This document shows positions 49,524 through 57,949 of a stretch of 64,000 nucleotides of DNA, piece by piece (positions within the stretch are counted from its first letter, which is position 1; the number at the start of each line of letters is the position of its first letter). Made by a program: the position numbers and the translations under genes. The notes under the pieces were generated by a model. That model worked only from the letters and a program-made list of their open reading frames with translations. It had not been told where the DNA came from and searched no databases. The stretch lies in NCBI GenBank assembly GCA_964564305.1, contig CAZMAM010000003.1, positions 8,856 through 72,855 of the forward strand. Direction: 5' to 3'. This DNA comes from RGIG1959 sp964564305 (GTDB taxonomy: Bacteria > Bacillota > Clostridia > Oscillospirales > Acutalibacteraceae).

Positions 49524-52133
49524 GTGAAAACAGGGGCTCGGCTGTTTTGTGTGCTGCTTTGTATTTCGGTTATTCTGAGTGCGGTACCGTTTGCCGCTCG
49601 GGGCGAAGAAAATTTTACGGCGGTGATTTCGCTCGAAGGGCTCACATTGGGTCAGGGGTTTTATGTTGAACCCACCGCTTACACATTGGACGAAATCAAC
49701 GATCTTCTTTCTGCTGTGGGAGACGGGCCGTACACCGCCGAAACGGTGACGGTTGCCGCACTGACACACGCTATGCTGACGGATTACGGCCTTAAGGCCA
49801 AAATCACCGGTAGCTGGCAAAAAAGCGGGTATCTCAGCGCCGTACAGGGGATAGACACCGATGAAGTGCGCCTTCCCGAAGTTCTTCTTCAAGCGGGAAT
49901 GCGGGAGGATTTTCCGAAAAATACCGATGACTGGCTCGGAGAATTTGATTATACCGCGCAAAGCGGTTGGATGGTGAGTGTCGATCACCGCTTTATTTCG
50001 GAAAGCATGAGCGCACAAAGTTTGAAAAACCGTGCTGTGGTGCGCTGGCAGTTTACCCTTGCCGGGTACGGGGCGGATCTCGGCTGCGAGGACGGATTCG
50101 GTGCCGCGGCCTATTTTTCGGCGGCCGACCGGTCTGAAGTGTACCGTCTCATAGCCGAAAGCGGCGATACGGCGGCAAAACGGGAAGCCCTCGGTATCCT
50201 CGCTCGGTTAGATGCGGGAGGGGATGAAGTGGCGCGTGCCGCTGCGCTCTTTACGCAGCCCGCGCAGCCGAACCGGCAGGCGTCCGCCGCATTGCACACC
50301 GCTATGGCCGCATTGGCCGGAAAAGTTCCCGCGCCGGTAATGAGTTCCACCGGTGGGGAATGGACGGTGATTGCTCTTTCCCGCGGAGGATATTATCCGG
50401 CGGGGCATGCATATTTTGAGGGGTACTTACGTTCCCTCGGTGCCGCTGTTCGCGAAAATGTTTCGGAAGACGGGCGGCTGCACCCGGTCAAGTCTACCGA
50501 AAATTCCCGGGTCATCCTAGCGCTGACAGCTATCGGAGAGGATCCCTCCGATTTTAACGGCGTCAATTTGCTGTCTCCGTTACGCGATTCGGAATTTGTG
50601 AACGCACAGGGCATTAACGGCCCTATTTTTGCGCTGATTGCCCTGAATTCAGGGCAGGTTGAAGGATATGATGAAGCTAAGGAGGCCTGTTTGCGCACGA
50701 TTCTCTCCGCGCAATCGGAGGATGGCGGATGGTCGCTTTCCGGTTTCGGGGCCGACCCGGATATGACGGCAATGGCGCTTCAGGCGCTGAGTTCGTATGC
50801 CGCGCGCAATGAGGTTCAGGTGGCGGCGGAAAAGGGCTTTGCCTGCCTTTCCGAACTGCAGCGGGAATCGGGCGGGTATTCTTCTTGGGGTACGGTGAAC
50901 GCCGAAAGTATTGCGCAGGTGATTATTGCCGCCACAGCGTGGGGAATCGATCCGCAAAATGATTCGCGGCTGGTGAAATCCGGAGGCAGCGCGGTTTCGG
51001 CATTACTCACGTTTTTTGATGAGAACGAGGGAATGTTTTCCCATACCGCCGGTACCGGCGCCAACCTGATGGCGAGTGAGCAGGGGTGTCTGGCACTGGT
51101 TGCGTATGACCGTTGGGTAAATGCGCGCCCGGCTCTGTACGACATGTCCGGCGCGGACACTCCGCCTTCCGATGAATTCCGTCTTACCGCTTTTTTGTCT
51201 ATGCCGGTGCAAGCGGAGAACCGGGTGGGGGCAGTTTTTTCCGCCACAGTGTTCCTTTCCGGATTTATGTCGGGCGTAAAACTGATTGACGGCGTCATTC
51301 GTCTGCCGGCCGGGGTGAATGTGACCGGCATGAAGTCCGGCGACCGTTTGGGCGGCGGACAGCTTTCGTATGCGGTGGAGCCGCAGACGCATCAATTGCG
51401 GTTTGTTTATTTTGATCCGAGCGGAGAAAGTGAAATTTCCATTTTCGGGGAGGATAAGCCGATTCCGCTTTTTCAAATTACTTTTTCACCGGAACAAGCA
51501 TTCTCGGACGGGCAGCGCCTGCGCTTTGAACTTTCCGGCCTTACTTTAAAGCGATCCGCTCATCAGGGTGAGGACGGCGCTATGGAAACGGCGGATATTT
51601 CCGAGGCGTATGCCGAGGTTAGCTTAATACAGGGATTCTCTTTTACCGCCAAACGGCTGTACGCGGGGGACGGGGTTGATTTGATTCCGGAGGATTGGCA
51701 GGCGGTAGCCGTGGCGGTAACCGGCGCAAGTGAGGGAGATGCATTGAATTTTTACGGCGGAGCGCTGCTGGCCGATTTTTCCTGTAACGCGCTGCTCAGC
51801 GAGCAAAACGGGGTGATTACTTTTGTGTGCATGGCTCCTGTATCCGCTGAACTTTCCGCCTTCACAGATCCTTCGCATTACACGGTTTCCGGGGGCGGCA
51901 ACGCATTTGCTTTCGGGGACGCAAACAGCGACGGGCGCATCAATGCACAGGATGTGCTGATCGCTGTAAACGCTTGGTTACGCGTGGGGGATGCTCCGTC
52001 TCCTCAGGAAGTGCTGCGCCTGAATGTGAACGGCGATGCGCGAATCAACACCTTCGATGCGCTGGGCATTGCCGCCTATATGGTGGACGGCGAGCCGTTC
52101 GATATTCTGCAAACGGCAGGTGAGGGACGGTGA
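49524..52133 (+). CDS. Secreted DUF4430-like / alpha-barrel / cohesin-like / dockerin protein, B12-regulated
   Basis: An 869-residue exported protein with signal peptide 1-27. Residues about 30-190 resemble DUF4430, the transcobalamin-C-like beta domain, ending SGWMVSVDHRFISESMSAQSLKNR with the Trp. About 195-540 is helical with repeats such as DGGWSLSGFGADPDMTAMALQALSSY and GGYSSWGTVNAESIAQVIIAA. That is the prenyltransferase/squalene-cyclase-like alpha/alpha barrel also used by intrinsic factor. About 550-700 is a cohesin-like beta domain. Residues 795-859 are a dockerin, with loop DANSDGRINAQD perfect and NVNGDARINTFD less so. GTG 49524 follows AAAGGGGAAG. The predicted role is corrinoid capture outside the cell. 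The stop overlaps the cohesin gene (GTGA). Confidence 0.8.
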   Translation: MKTGARLFCVLLCISVILSAVPFAARGEENFTAVISLEGLTLGQGFYVEPTAYTLDEINDLLSAVGDGPYTAETVTVAALTHAMLTDYGLKAKITGSWQKSGYLSAVQGIDTDEVRLPEVLLQAGMREDFPKNTDDWLGEFDYTAQSGWMVSVDHRFISESMSAQSLKNRAVVRWQFTLAGYGADLGCEDGFGAAAYFSAADRSEVYRLIAESGDTAAKREALGILARLDAGGDEVARAAALFTQPAQPNRQASAALHTAMAALAGKVPAPVMSSTGGEWTVIALSRGGYYPAGHAYFEGYLRSLGAAVRENVSEDGRLHPVKSTENSRVILALTAIGEDPSDFNGVNLLSPLRDSEFVNAQGINGPIFALIALNSGQVEGYDEAKEACLRTILSAQSEDGGWSLSGFGADPDMTAMALQALSSYAARNEVQVAAEKGFACLSELQRESGGYSSWGTVNAESIAQVIIAATAWGIDPQNDSRLVKSGGSAVSALLTFFDENEGMFSHTAGTGANLMASEQGCLALVAYDRWVNARPALYDMSGADTPPSDEFRLTAFLSMPVQAENRVGAVFSATVFLSGFMSGVKLIDGVIRLPAGVNVTGMKSGDRLGGGQLSYAVEPQTHQLRFVYFDPSGESEISIFGEDKPIPLFQITFSPEQAFSDGQRLRFELSGLTLKRSAHQGEDGAMETADISEAYAEVSLIQGFSFTAKRLYAGDGVDLIPEDWQAVAVAVTGASEGDALNFYGGALLADFSCNALLSEQNGVITFVCMAPVSAELSAFTDPSHYTVSGGGNAFAFGDANSDGRINAQDVLIAVNAWLRVGDAPSPQEVLRLNVNGDARINTFDALGIAAYMVDGEPFDILQTAGEGR

Positions 52134-52705
52134 GCCGGAAAAAACGTACCGCGCTGATTATCGGCGCGACGCTTCTTTTGCTCTTGATCTTGGCGGCTTG
52201 GATTCTTTGGATATTTTTTCGTCCGAATACGCCGACTTTGAGCATTGCGGATGTCCGGGGAGAAGGAGAAATAGCGGTTCCGGTGACACTCTCTTCTTTG
52301 GGCGATGCGGTATATCCTGCGGCGAGCGCGGAAATTCTTTTTGATAACACCCGGCTTCGTTTTCTCGGAGTAGATTCGGGGGAAGTGACGGTGGCTTCTG
52401 CGCAGGGCAGGCAGATTCCCACATGGCAGGTCAATCCGGACCGTTGTAATCAAACCGGAAAAATCACGCTGCTGTATTTGGATACCGCTTTATCTTATTC
52501 GTTCAATTCCGCTTCGCTCCCCGCTCGGGATGCGGTGCTCTTTACGCTTCGTTTTGCTTCTGTTCCGGGACAAACGGGAGGCAGTGCGCTCACTTTTTCG
52601 GATGCGGTGTTCGCGGCTTCCGATGAAAAGGAGAGTCTTTCCATGGCCAACGGAAGCTTGAGAACCAAGGATGGTACGGTGACGGTTGGGGAGGCGGCAA
52701 AATGA
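52130..52705 (+). CDS. Membrane-anchored cohesin
   Basis: A 191-residue protein with a basic start (MSRKKRT) and one membrane helix (about 8-29) that is probably not cleaved, then one cohesin-type domain. Evidence for cohesin: GEIAVPVTLSSLG, YPAASAEILFDNTRLRFLGVDSGEV, GKITLLYLDT and the C-terminal AVLFTLRFASVPGQTGGSALTFSDAVFAASDEK...GTVTVGE, which follow the strand pattern of type I cohesins. It should display one cohesin on the outer face. The preceding gene in the operon encodes a dockerin protein, so the pair can form a complex. Start GTG 52130 and stop both overlap neighbours by 4 nt, so all three genes are translationally coupled. Confidence 0.78.
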   Translation: MSRKKRTALIIGATLLLLLILAAWILWIFFRPNTPTLSIADVRGEGEIAVPVTLSSLGDAVYPAASAEILFDNTRLRFLGVDSGEVTVASAQGRQIPTWQVNPDRCNQTGKITLLYLDTALSYSFNSASLPARDAVLFTLRFASVPGQTGGSALTFSDAVFAASDEKESLSMANGSLRTKDGTVTVGEAAK

Positions 52706-53772
52706 AACGCAAGCTGCTTTGTCTTTTGCTGATTTTGTCGCTGCTTACCGCTTGCGCCGCGCCCGTAACATTTGGCGGGCGCAGGCCGCTTGCGGATGAT
52801 GGCATTGTTTCGGTCGAAACGGTAGCCGCCTTGCGGGAGCAAAACGGTGTGGCGGTGATGACGGGGAATTCGAACGGAGTTTCTTTTGAGTGGACGCTGT
52901 TTGGTGCGGATATTCCGAATGACGCTTCCTTATCGCTTGGCGTGACGGTGGAGGGAGTTGGCGAAAGCAGCTTGACCGTACGCTTTTCGGATACTTCTCC
53001 GCTGCCTTTTTCTCCGCTGTTGTCCTTGACCCTTCCGGTGCGGTGGAATGTCCAGAGCGCTTCTGTCGGGATAGCCCGGGCAAACGGCATAGCGGCGCTC
53101 TCAACGGCATCGGTGACTCAATCCGGTCAGGGAAGTACCGTGCATCTTTCGGTGACCGATCGAGACGGCGCTCTGAGAGTGGTGCCGCAAATGGGCTTTA
53201 CTGCGGCACCGAATATTACGCGCCCCACGGCGCTGCCGACGGCGTCTGCGGAAACCGTGACGCCCGATGCGTATCAAAATCCGCCTTCCGGCTCCGATAT
53301 ACAGTTGGCGACCGTTCCGTCCCAAGGGACCGATGCTGTCGCCGATCCGACAGAGACCGGAATGCTCACTTGTATGCTCAGTATTGAGTGCGCGAGCATT
53401 TTTTCCCATTTAGCGGATTTGAATGAGGCCAAGCTCGCCGTTTTACCGGAAAACGGGGTGATTTTGTCCCGCTTGGAGTGTCGCTTTCAGCAGGGAGAGA
53501 GCGTCTGGTCCGTGTTGCAGCGGGTCTGCCGGGAACAGGGTATACCGCTTGAAGCTTCATTTACTCCGGTGTACGGCTCGACTTATGTGGAAGGAATCGG
53601 CAATCTCTATGAATTCGATTGCGGAGAATTGTCCGGCTGGATGTATGAGGTCAACGGCTGGTTTCCCAATTACGGCTGCAGCCTGTATGAGCTGAAAGAC
53701 GGAGATGAGATTCAGTTCCGCTATACCTGCGAACTCGGCAGCGATATCGGCGGAGCGTCGGCTTTAAATTAA
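52702..53772 (+). CDS. DUF4430 (transcobalamin-C-like) lipoprotein, B12-regulated
   Basis: A 356-residue lipoprotein. Lipobox LLTACA gives an acylated Cys near residue 15. An N-terminal beta-rich region of about 150 residues has no recognised family. A Thr/Pro-rich linker leads to DUF4430 at about 220-352, with YEFDCGELSGWMYEVNGWFPNYGCSLYELKDGDEIQFRYTCELGSDIG, the most diagnostic stretch of the family (GWMYxVNGWFPNYG and DGDxIxFRYTxxLGxDIG). In intrinsic factor and transcobalamin the corresponding C-terminal domain closes over the corrinoid. It is probably membrane-attached and may hand corrinoid to the ECF transporter. ATG 52702 overlaps the cohesin stop (ATGA). The TAA stop is completed by a MITE-like element. 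Confidence 0.85.
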   Translation: MKRKLLCLLLILSLLTACAAPVTFGGRRPLADDGIVSVETVAALREQNGVAVMTGNSNGVSFEWTLFGADIPNDASLSLGVTVEGVGESSLTVRFSDTSPLPFSPLLSLTLPVRWNVQSASVGIARANGIAALSTASVTQSGQGSTVHLSVTDRDGALRVVPQMGFTAAPNITRPTALPTASAETVTPDAYQNPPSGSDIQLATVPSQGTDAVADPTETGMLTCMLSIECASIFSHLADLNEAKLAVLPENGVILSRLECRFQQGESVWSVLQRVCREQGIPLEASFTPVYGSTYVEGIGNLYEFDCGELSGWMYEVNGWFPNYGCSLYELKDGDEIQFRYTCELGSDIGGASALN

Positions 53773-53950
53773 GGCGATATGGCATAAAGATTTTTGTGCG
53801 TAAAACGGGAGCGGATTTCTCGCCGGAGAAAACAAAATCCGCTGGGAAACCTTTGGGTATTTGCACAGATTTTTGTAATAGATTACGCAAAAGACGCCCG
53901 GCCGTTGGGCAGCCATTGCATGCAGACCCGGTCTTTGTGCGGCGTTGCCT
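53772..53950 (+). repeat. Dispersed MITE-like element, copy C
   Basis: About 179 bp between TA dinucleotides (53770-53771 and 53951-53952). The left end AGGCGATATGGCATAAAGAT and the right end GGTCTTTGTGCGGCGTTGCCT match the other copies. Its first A completes the TAA stop of the DUF4430 gene. It interrupts the B12 operon between the lipoprotein and ecfT. Confidence 0.78.
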
Positions 53951-54006
53951 TAATTACTTTGCGTTGCCATAAATTGTCATAAAGCGAAAAGAAGGGAGTG
54001 AGGCCG

Positions 54007-54882
54007 TTGGGAGCGTTTTACGGGTGGCATCCGCTGCCCACAGCGGTGTATTTTGCGCTGGTTCTGGGCTTTTCCATGACGTTATCCCATCCGGTAAGCG
54101 AAGCGGTCTCTCTGCTTGGCGCCATTTTGCTTCTTATTTGCCTAAACGGGAGAAAAGGAGCGCGCTTTGCGCTGAGTGTGGCTCTGCCAGCGCTGTTGCT
54201 GACGGCAGCGGTCAATCCGCTTTTCAGTCATCAAGGCGTTACGGTACTCGCCTTTTTTCCAACCGGAAATCCGTTAACGCTGGAGAGCATTTTGTATGGG
54301 CTTTCGGCGGGTTGTACGCTGGCGTCGGTACTGATGTGGTTTGCGTGTCTTACGGCGGTGATGACCACCGATAAAATCGTGTATCTGTTCGGCAGAATTG
54401 CCCCTGCTCTTTCGCTGCTGCTGAGTATGGCTTTGCGTTTTGTGCCGCGTTTTGTCAATCGATTTCGGGAAGTGCGTTCGGCGCAGGAAGGACTTGGCCG
54501 TTCTCTTGTGAAAAAAGGGCCGGTACGGCGGATAAAATGGCTTGTCGCCTGCTTCTCTGGCGTTGTGACATGGTCGTTGGAAAATGCGGTGGAAACGGCG
54601 AACAGTATGAAGGCGCGCGGGTACGGGCTTCCGGGGAGAACCGCTTTTTCTCCGTTTCGATTTTCCGAATCGGATGGGGTGCGTCTCGCTTTTCTTGGTC
54701 TTTGCGCCTTGATTTTGCTGGGCGGTTCGGTCGCCGGGGGCATGACTTTCCACTGTTACCCGGAGGTATCCGGGGTGTTTACGCCGTACACCGCGCTGCT
54801 CTGTTCTGTTTATTTGCTCATGTGCCTGTGTCCGATGGCGGGAAGGGGAGGAATGCGGATTGCAAACCGTGCGCGTGGATAA
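54007..54882 (+). CDS. ecfT: ECF transporter T component
   Basis: A 291-residue membrane protein of the CbiQ/EcfT family, about six helices. The coupling region is visible: ALRFVPRFVNRFREVRSAQEGLGRSL and the ENAVETANSMKARGYGLPGRT stretch with the conserved A-R-G motif that contacts the ATPases. It joins the S component to the ATPase pair. An earlier GTG at 53998 falls inside the ribosome binding site (GGGAG 53994-53998), so TTG 54007 is more likely. It lies 234 nt after the DUF4430 gene, with MITE copy C in between, and overlaps the next gene by 23 nt. Confidence 0.88.
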   Translation: MGAFYGWHPLPTAVYFALVLGFSMTLSHPVSEAVSLLGAILLLICLNGRKGARFALSVALPALLLTAAVNPLFSHQGVTVLAFFPTGNPLTLESILYGLSAGCTLASVLMWFACLTAVMTTDKIVYLFGRIAPALSLLLSMALRFVPRFVNRFREVRSAQEGLGRSLVKKGPVRRIKWLVACFSGVVTWSLENAVETANSMKARGYGLPGRTAFSPFRFSESDGVRLAFLGLCALILLGGSVAGGMTFHCYPEVSGVFTPYTALLCSVYLLMCLCPMAGRGGMRIANRARG

Positions 54883-57484
54883 TTTGACTTTTCGCTATTC
54901 GGGCGGGGTTAAGAATGCGCTTGTGAATGTCTCCTTCGAATTAAAAGAGGGGGATTTCGCGGTACTCTTCGGTCCGTCCGGCGGGGGAAAATCCACTTTG
55001 CTGGCTCATCTCAAGCCTTCGTTAACTCCTTTTGGCGAGCGTTCAGGTGAGGTGCTGTTTGACGGTCAGCCTCTGTCTTCCCTTTCACCGCGGGAGGCAG
55101 CGGCAAAAATCGGATATGTCGGTCAGTCGCCCGACAATTGGTTGGTAACCGACAAAGTTTGGCACGAACTCGCGTTCGGGCCGGAATCACTGGGAGAAGA
55201 AACCGGATTCATTCGCCGAAAGGTATATGAAATGGCCGCGTTTTTCGGAATGGACCGTTGGCTGAACCGTCCCGTTTCGGAACTTTCCGGCGGGCAGAAA
55301 CAAATGGTGAATCTTGCCTCCGCTTTGGTGATGCAGCCGGAATTGCTGCTGCTTGACGAGCCTTCCGCGGGGCTGGATCCGGTGGCGGCGGGAGAATTTT
55401 TCCATTTGCTGCAAACGGTGCATCGCGAACTTGGCGTGACGGTGCTGCTTTGTGAACACCGCCTGGAAGAGGTACTACCGCTGGCTACGTCCGCTTATTA
55501 TTTGGAAAAAGGCGAATTAGCGGTGAGCGGAACTCCCAGAGAGGTGGCAGAGTTCCTTGTGCGCACCCGTTCGCGTTATCTATCGGCGATGCCCGCGGCG
55601 GTTCAGCTCTGGGAAGCGGCGGGGGAGGCCGAAGAATTACGGGATGATCCGATCCCGCTGACGGTGGGGGAAGGACGCGCGTTACTCAAAAACATATCCG
55701 ATCGTCGGCCGCTTCAGCCCATTCGAAAGTCGGCGCCGGTACGAGCCGGGGATGTTCTGGTCAGCGTGAACGGCGTGTGGTTTTCTTATCCGCAGGCCGA
55801 AGATGTGCTGAAAAATTTCACGTTTTCGGCACGGGGCGGGGAACTTTTTTGTATTATGGGAGCAAACGGGGCGGGAAAATCCACCGCGCTGAAGCTGATT
55901 GCGGGGCTGCTGACTCCGCGTTGCGGAGACATTATCACCGAAGGGTCTGTCGGTCTGCTTCCTCAGGACGTACGCACTCTGTTTATCCGCCGAACCGTTA
56001 AAGAGGAATTGGAGGACGGCCTAGGTGAGGATTCGCCTTCCGGTGACGAATTGAAGCGCAAGATAGAGCAGACAGCTTTGACGTTTGATTTGGTTTCGCT
56101 CTACGACCGTCACCCGTACGATCTTTCCGGCGGAGAACGGCAGCGCCTGGCGATTGCCAAGCTGATGCTGCGCGATCCGAAGATTTTGCTGCTGGATGAG
56201 CCCACAGTATCGCTGGACGAGGCGGGCCGAGCGGCATTGGCCGGGGTGTTGTGTTTGCTCAAACATCGGGGCATCGCGATAGTGGCGGTCAGCCACGATG
56301 TGACCTTTTGCAGCGAAAACGCCGATTACTGCGCTTTGCTGTGTGACGGATCGCTCACCGGCGAAGGGGATCCGGCGGAATTTTTTGCCGAAAACACCTT
56401 TTATACCACGGAGGTCAGCCGTATGTGTCGGGGACTTTGCCGAGCCGTCACCGTGGATGACCTGCGCGCCGAACTGTCATTACCTCCCCGTGAGACCTCT
56501 TCCCCGCCTGCTACACGGGTACAAGATCAAAGCGACGGGGCGCCTCATGCCGCGCCACCGCCGAAATTATCCAGGGCGCGCAAAATCGGAGCCGTGCTAT
56601 CGGGAGCCGCTGCGCTTGCGCTGATGCTGGTTGCTGCCGCGAAATCCGATCTTTCCGCTTTGTTGACATCGGGCGGTATCACTGCGGAGGGCGGACTTGA
56701 ACTCGGCATCATCGCGCTTTTTCTGCTTTCCCTTGTCTGTCTTGCTGTGTGCTTGGGGCGCGGGAAACAGGCGGAGCGTTTGTCGTGCGCCGATTTACCC
56801 AAGCGGACAAAGCGGCTTTCGCTTTTGCCGCTGCTTTTGGTACCGCCTACGCTGGCGATAGGGTTTGTCATTCCGGGCAGTAAACCGTATTATTTGGTTT
56901 CACTCGCAGTGCTTGTGGAATGTATGCTGCCGTTTTTCATTCGTTTTGAGAAACGGCGTCCGCCTGCCCGGGAACTGACGCTGTTGGCTACGTTATGCGC
57001 CATCGGAGTTGCGGGAAGAATTGCCTTTTTCATGCTGCCGGAGTGTAAGCCGGTACTCGCGCTCACGATAGTTGCGGGCGCCGCGCTCGGAGGCGGAAGC
57101 GGTTTTCTGGTGGGTGCGGTGACCATGCTTGTCTCGAATCTCTTCTTTTCGCAAGGGCCGTGGACTCCGTGGCAGATGGCGGCCATGGGACTTTGCGGAC
57201 TTCTTGCGGGGTTATTGTTTGAGAGCGGCATGCTCAAGCGAACGCGAGCCTCTCTTTGTGTATTCGGCGCGATTGCCGCTTTGCTGTACGGCGGGATTAT
57301 GAACCCGGTTTCCGCACTCATCTGGGGCGGAGAATCGCTGAATGCATCTATCTTGCTTGCATCCGTTCTCACCGGATTTCCCATGGATTTGGTGCATGCG
57401 ATCGCCACCGCTTTGTTTCTTTGGTTTGCCGCCGAACCGTTTATCGAAAAAATCACTCGTTTGCGGGTTAAATACGGAATATGA
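54860..57484 (+). CDS. Fused ECF ATPase A1-ATPase A2-S-like membrane protein
   Basis: An 874-residue polypeptide. Domain 1 (about 1-235): Walker A GPSGGGKST at 38, signature LSGGQKQM at about 141, Walker B LLLLDEPSAGLD. Domain 2 (about 295-515): Walker A GANGAGKST at 334, LSGGERQRLAIAK, ILLLDEPTVSLDE. From about 575 two helices follow, then after a basic loop a membrane region of about 210 residues (PARELTLLATLCAIGVAGRIAFFMLP, GGGSGFLVGAVTMLVSNLFFSQGPWTPWQMAAMGLCGLLAGLLF) that resembles S components of the CbrT group. So two ATPases and the substrate-binding subunit appear to be one chain. TTG 54860 follows GGGGAGGA. Corrinoid is the likely substrate, given the riboswitch. An S-type identity for the membrane part is an inference from sequence look. 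Confidence 0.85.
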   Translation: MQTVRVDNLTFRYSGGVKNALVNVSFELKEGDFAVLFGPSGGGKSTLLAHLKPSLTPFGERSGEVLFDGQPLSSLSPREAAAKIGYVGQSPDNWLVTDKVWHELAFGPESLGEETGFIRRKVYEMAAFFGMDRWLNRPVSELSGGQKQMVNLASALVMQPELLLLDEPSAGLDPVAAGEFFHLLQTVHRELGVTVLLCEHRLEEVLPLATSAYYLEKGELAVSGTPREVAEFLVRTRSRYLSAMPAAVQLWEAAGEAEELRDDPIPLTVGEGRALLKNISDRRPLQPIRKSAPVRAGDVLVSVNGVWFSYPQAEDVLKNFTFSARGGELFCIMGANGAGKSTALKLIAGLLTPRCGDIITEGSVGLLPQDVRTLFIRRTVKEELEDGLGEDSPSGDELKRKIEQTALTFDLVSLYDRHPYDLSGGERQRLAIAKLMLRDPKILLLDEPTVSLDEAGRAALAGVLCLLKHRGIAIVAVSHDVTFCSENADYCALLCDGSLTGEGDPAEFFAENTFYTTEVSRMCRGLCRAVTVDDLRAELSLPPRETSSPPATRVQDQSDGAPHAAPPPKLSRARKIGAVLSGAAALALMLVAAAKSDLSALLTSGGITAEGGLELGIIALFLLSLVCLAVCLGRGKQAERLSCADLPKRTKRLSLLPLLLVPPTLAIGFVIPGSKPYYLVSLAVLVECMLPFFIRFEKRRPPARELTLLATLCAIGVAGRIAFFMLPECKPVLALTIVAGAALGGGSGFLVGAVTMLVSNLFFSQGPWTPWQMAAMGLCGLLAGLLFESGMLKRTRASLCVFGAIAALLYGGIMNPVSALIWGGESLNASILLASVLTGFPMDLVHAIATALFLWFAAEPFIEKITRLRVKYGI

Positions 57485-57489
57485 AGACA

Positions 57490-57532
57490 CCCTCCGGTAC
57501 GGCTTTACGCCATTGCCGGAGGGCAATTTTTT
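57490..57532 (+). terminator. Terminator of the B12 operon
   Basis: Stem CCCTCCGG/CCGGAGGG (57490-57497 and 57516-57523) with an 18-nt loop, then CAATTTTTT. It starts 5 nt after the fused ECF gene. Confidence 0.85.
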
Positions 57533-57595
57533 GCCGCTAACTCTACACAATTTCTAAACGAAGCCTTGAGAAACCCTGTATTTATGCGGCTCTTT

Positions 57596-57949
57596 TGGTG
57601 GAGGCGACGGGAATTGAACCCGTGTCCGAAAATCGTTTCGACGCAGCTTCTCCGGGCGCAGTTTGTCTTTTGAGATTCCCCTCGGCGGTCGCCGGCAAAC
57701 AGGCTGCCGCCTACGGTAGCCGCTGAGTCATGACGAAAAACGCGGCGCCTTTTCGTTCACGTTCACCGCTAAATCGACGCTCCGACTCCGAGCCGCGGTA
57801 CGCTCAGACGGAACGCGCAGCTAAAGTTTAAGCCGCGAGAGCAACAGAATTGTTGTCGTTTGTTTTGAAAAGTGTCAGGTTTTTAAGCGAACCTGCCCCG
57901 CTGCCCGCTGCTTCGCCGTTGCCATCCCCGTCGAAACCGTTACGCCCCC
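57596..57949 (-). ncRNA. ssrA: tmRNA (transfer-messenger RNA)
   Basis: A 354-nt RNA that rescues stalled ribosomes. The 5' end GGGGGCGTAACGGTTTCGACGGGG and the 3' end GGGTTCAATTCCCGTCGCC + TCCACCA are standard, and the acceptor strands GGGGGCG and CGCCTCC pair, with one G-U. The CCA is encoded. The tag reading frame is at 57828-57866 and ends in KTNDNNSVALAA before TAA, so the degradation tag is probably AKTNDNNSVALAA. The RNA is continuous, not permuted. Confidence 0.95.
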
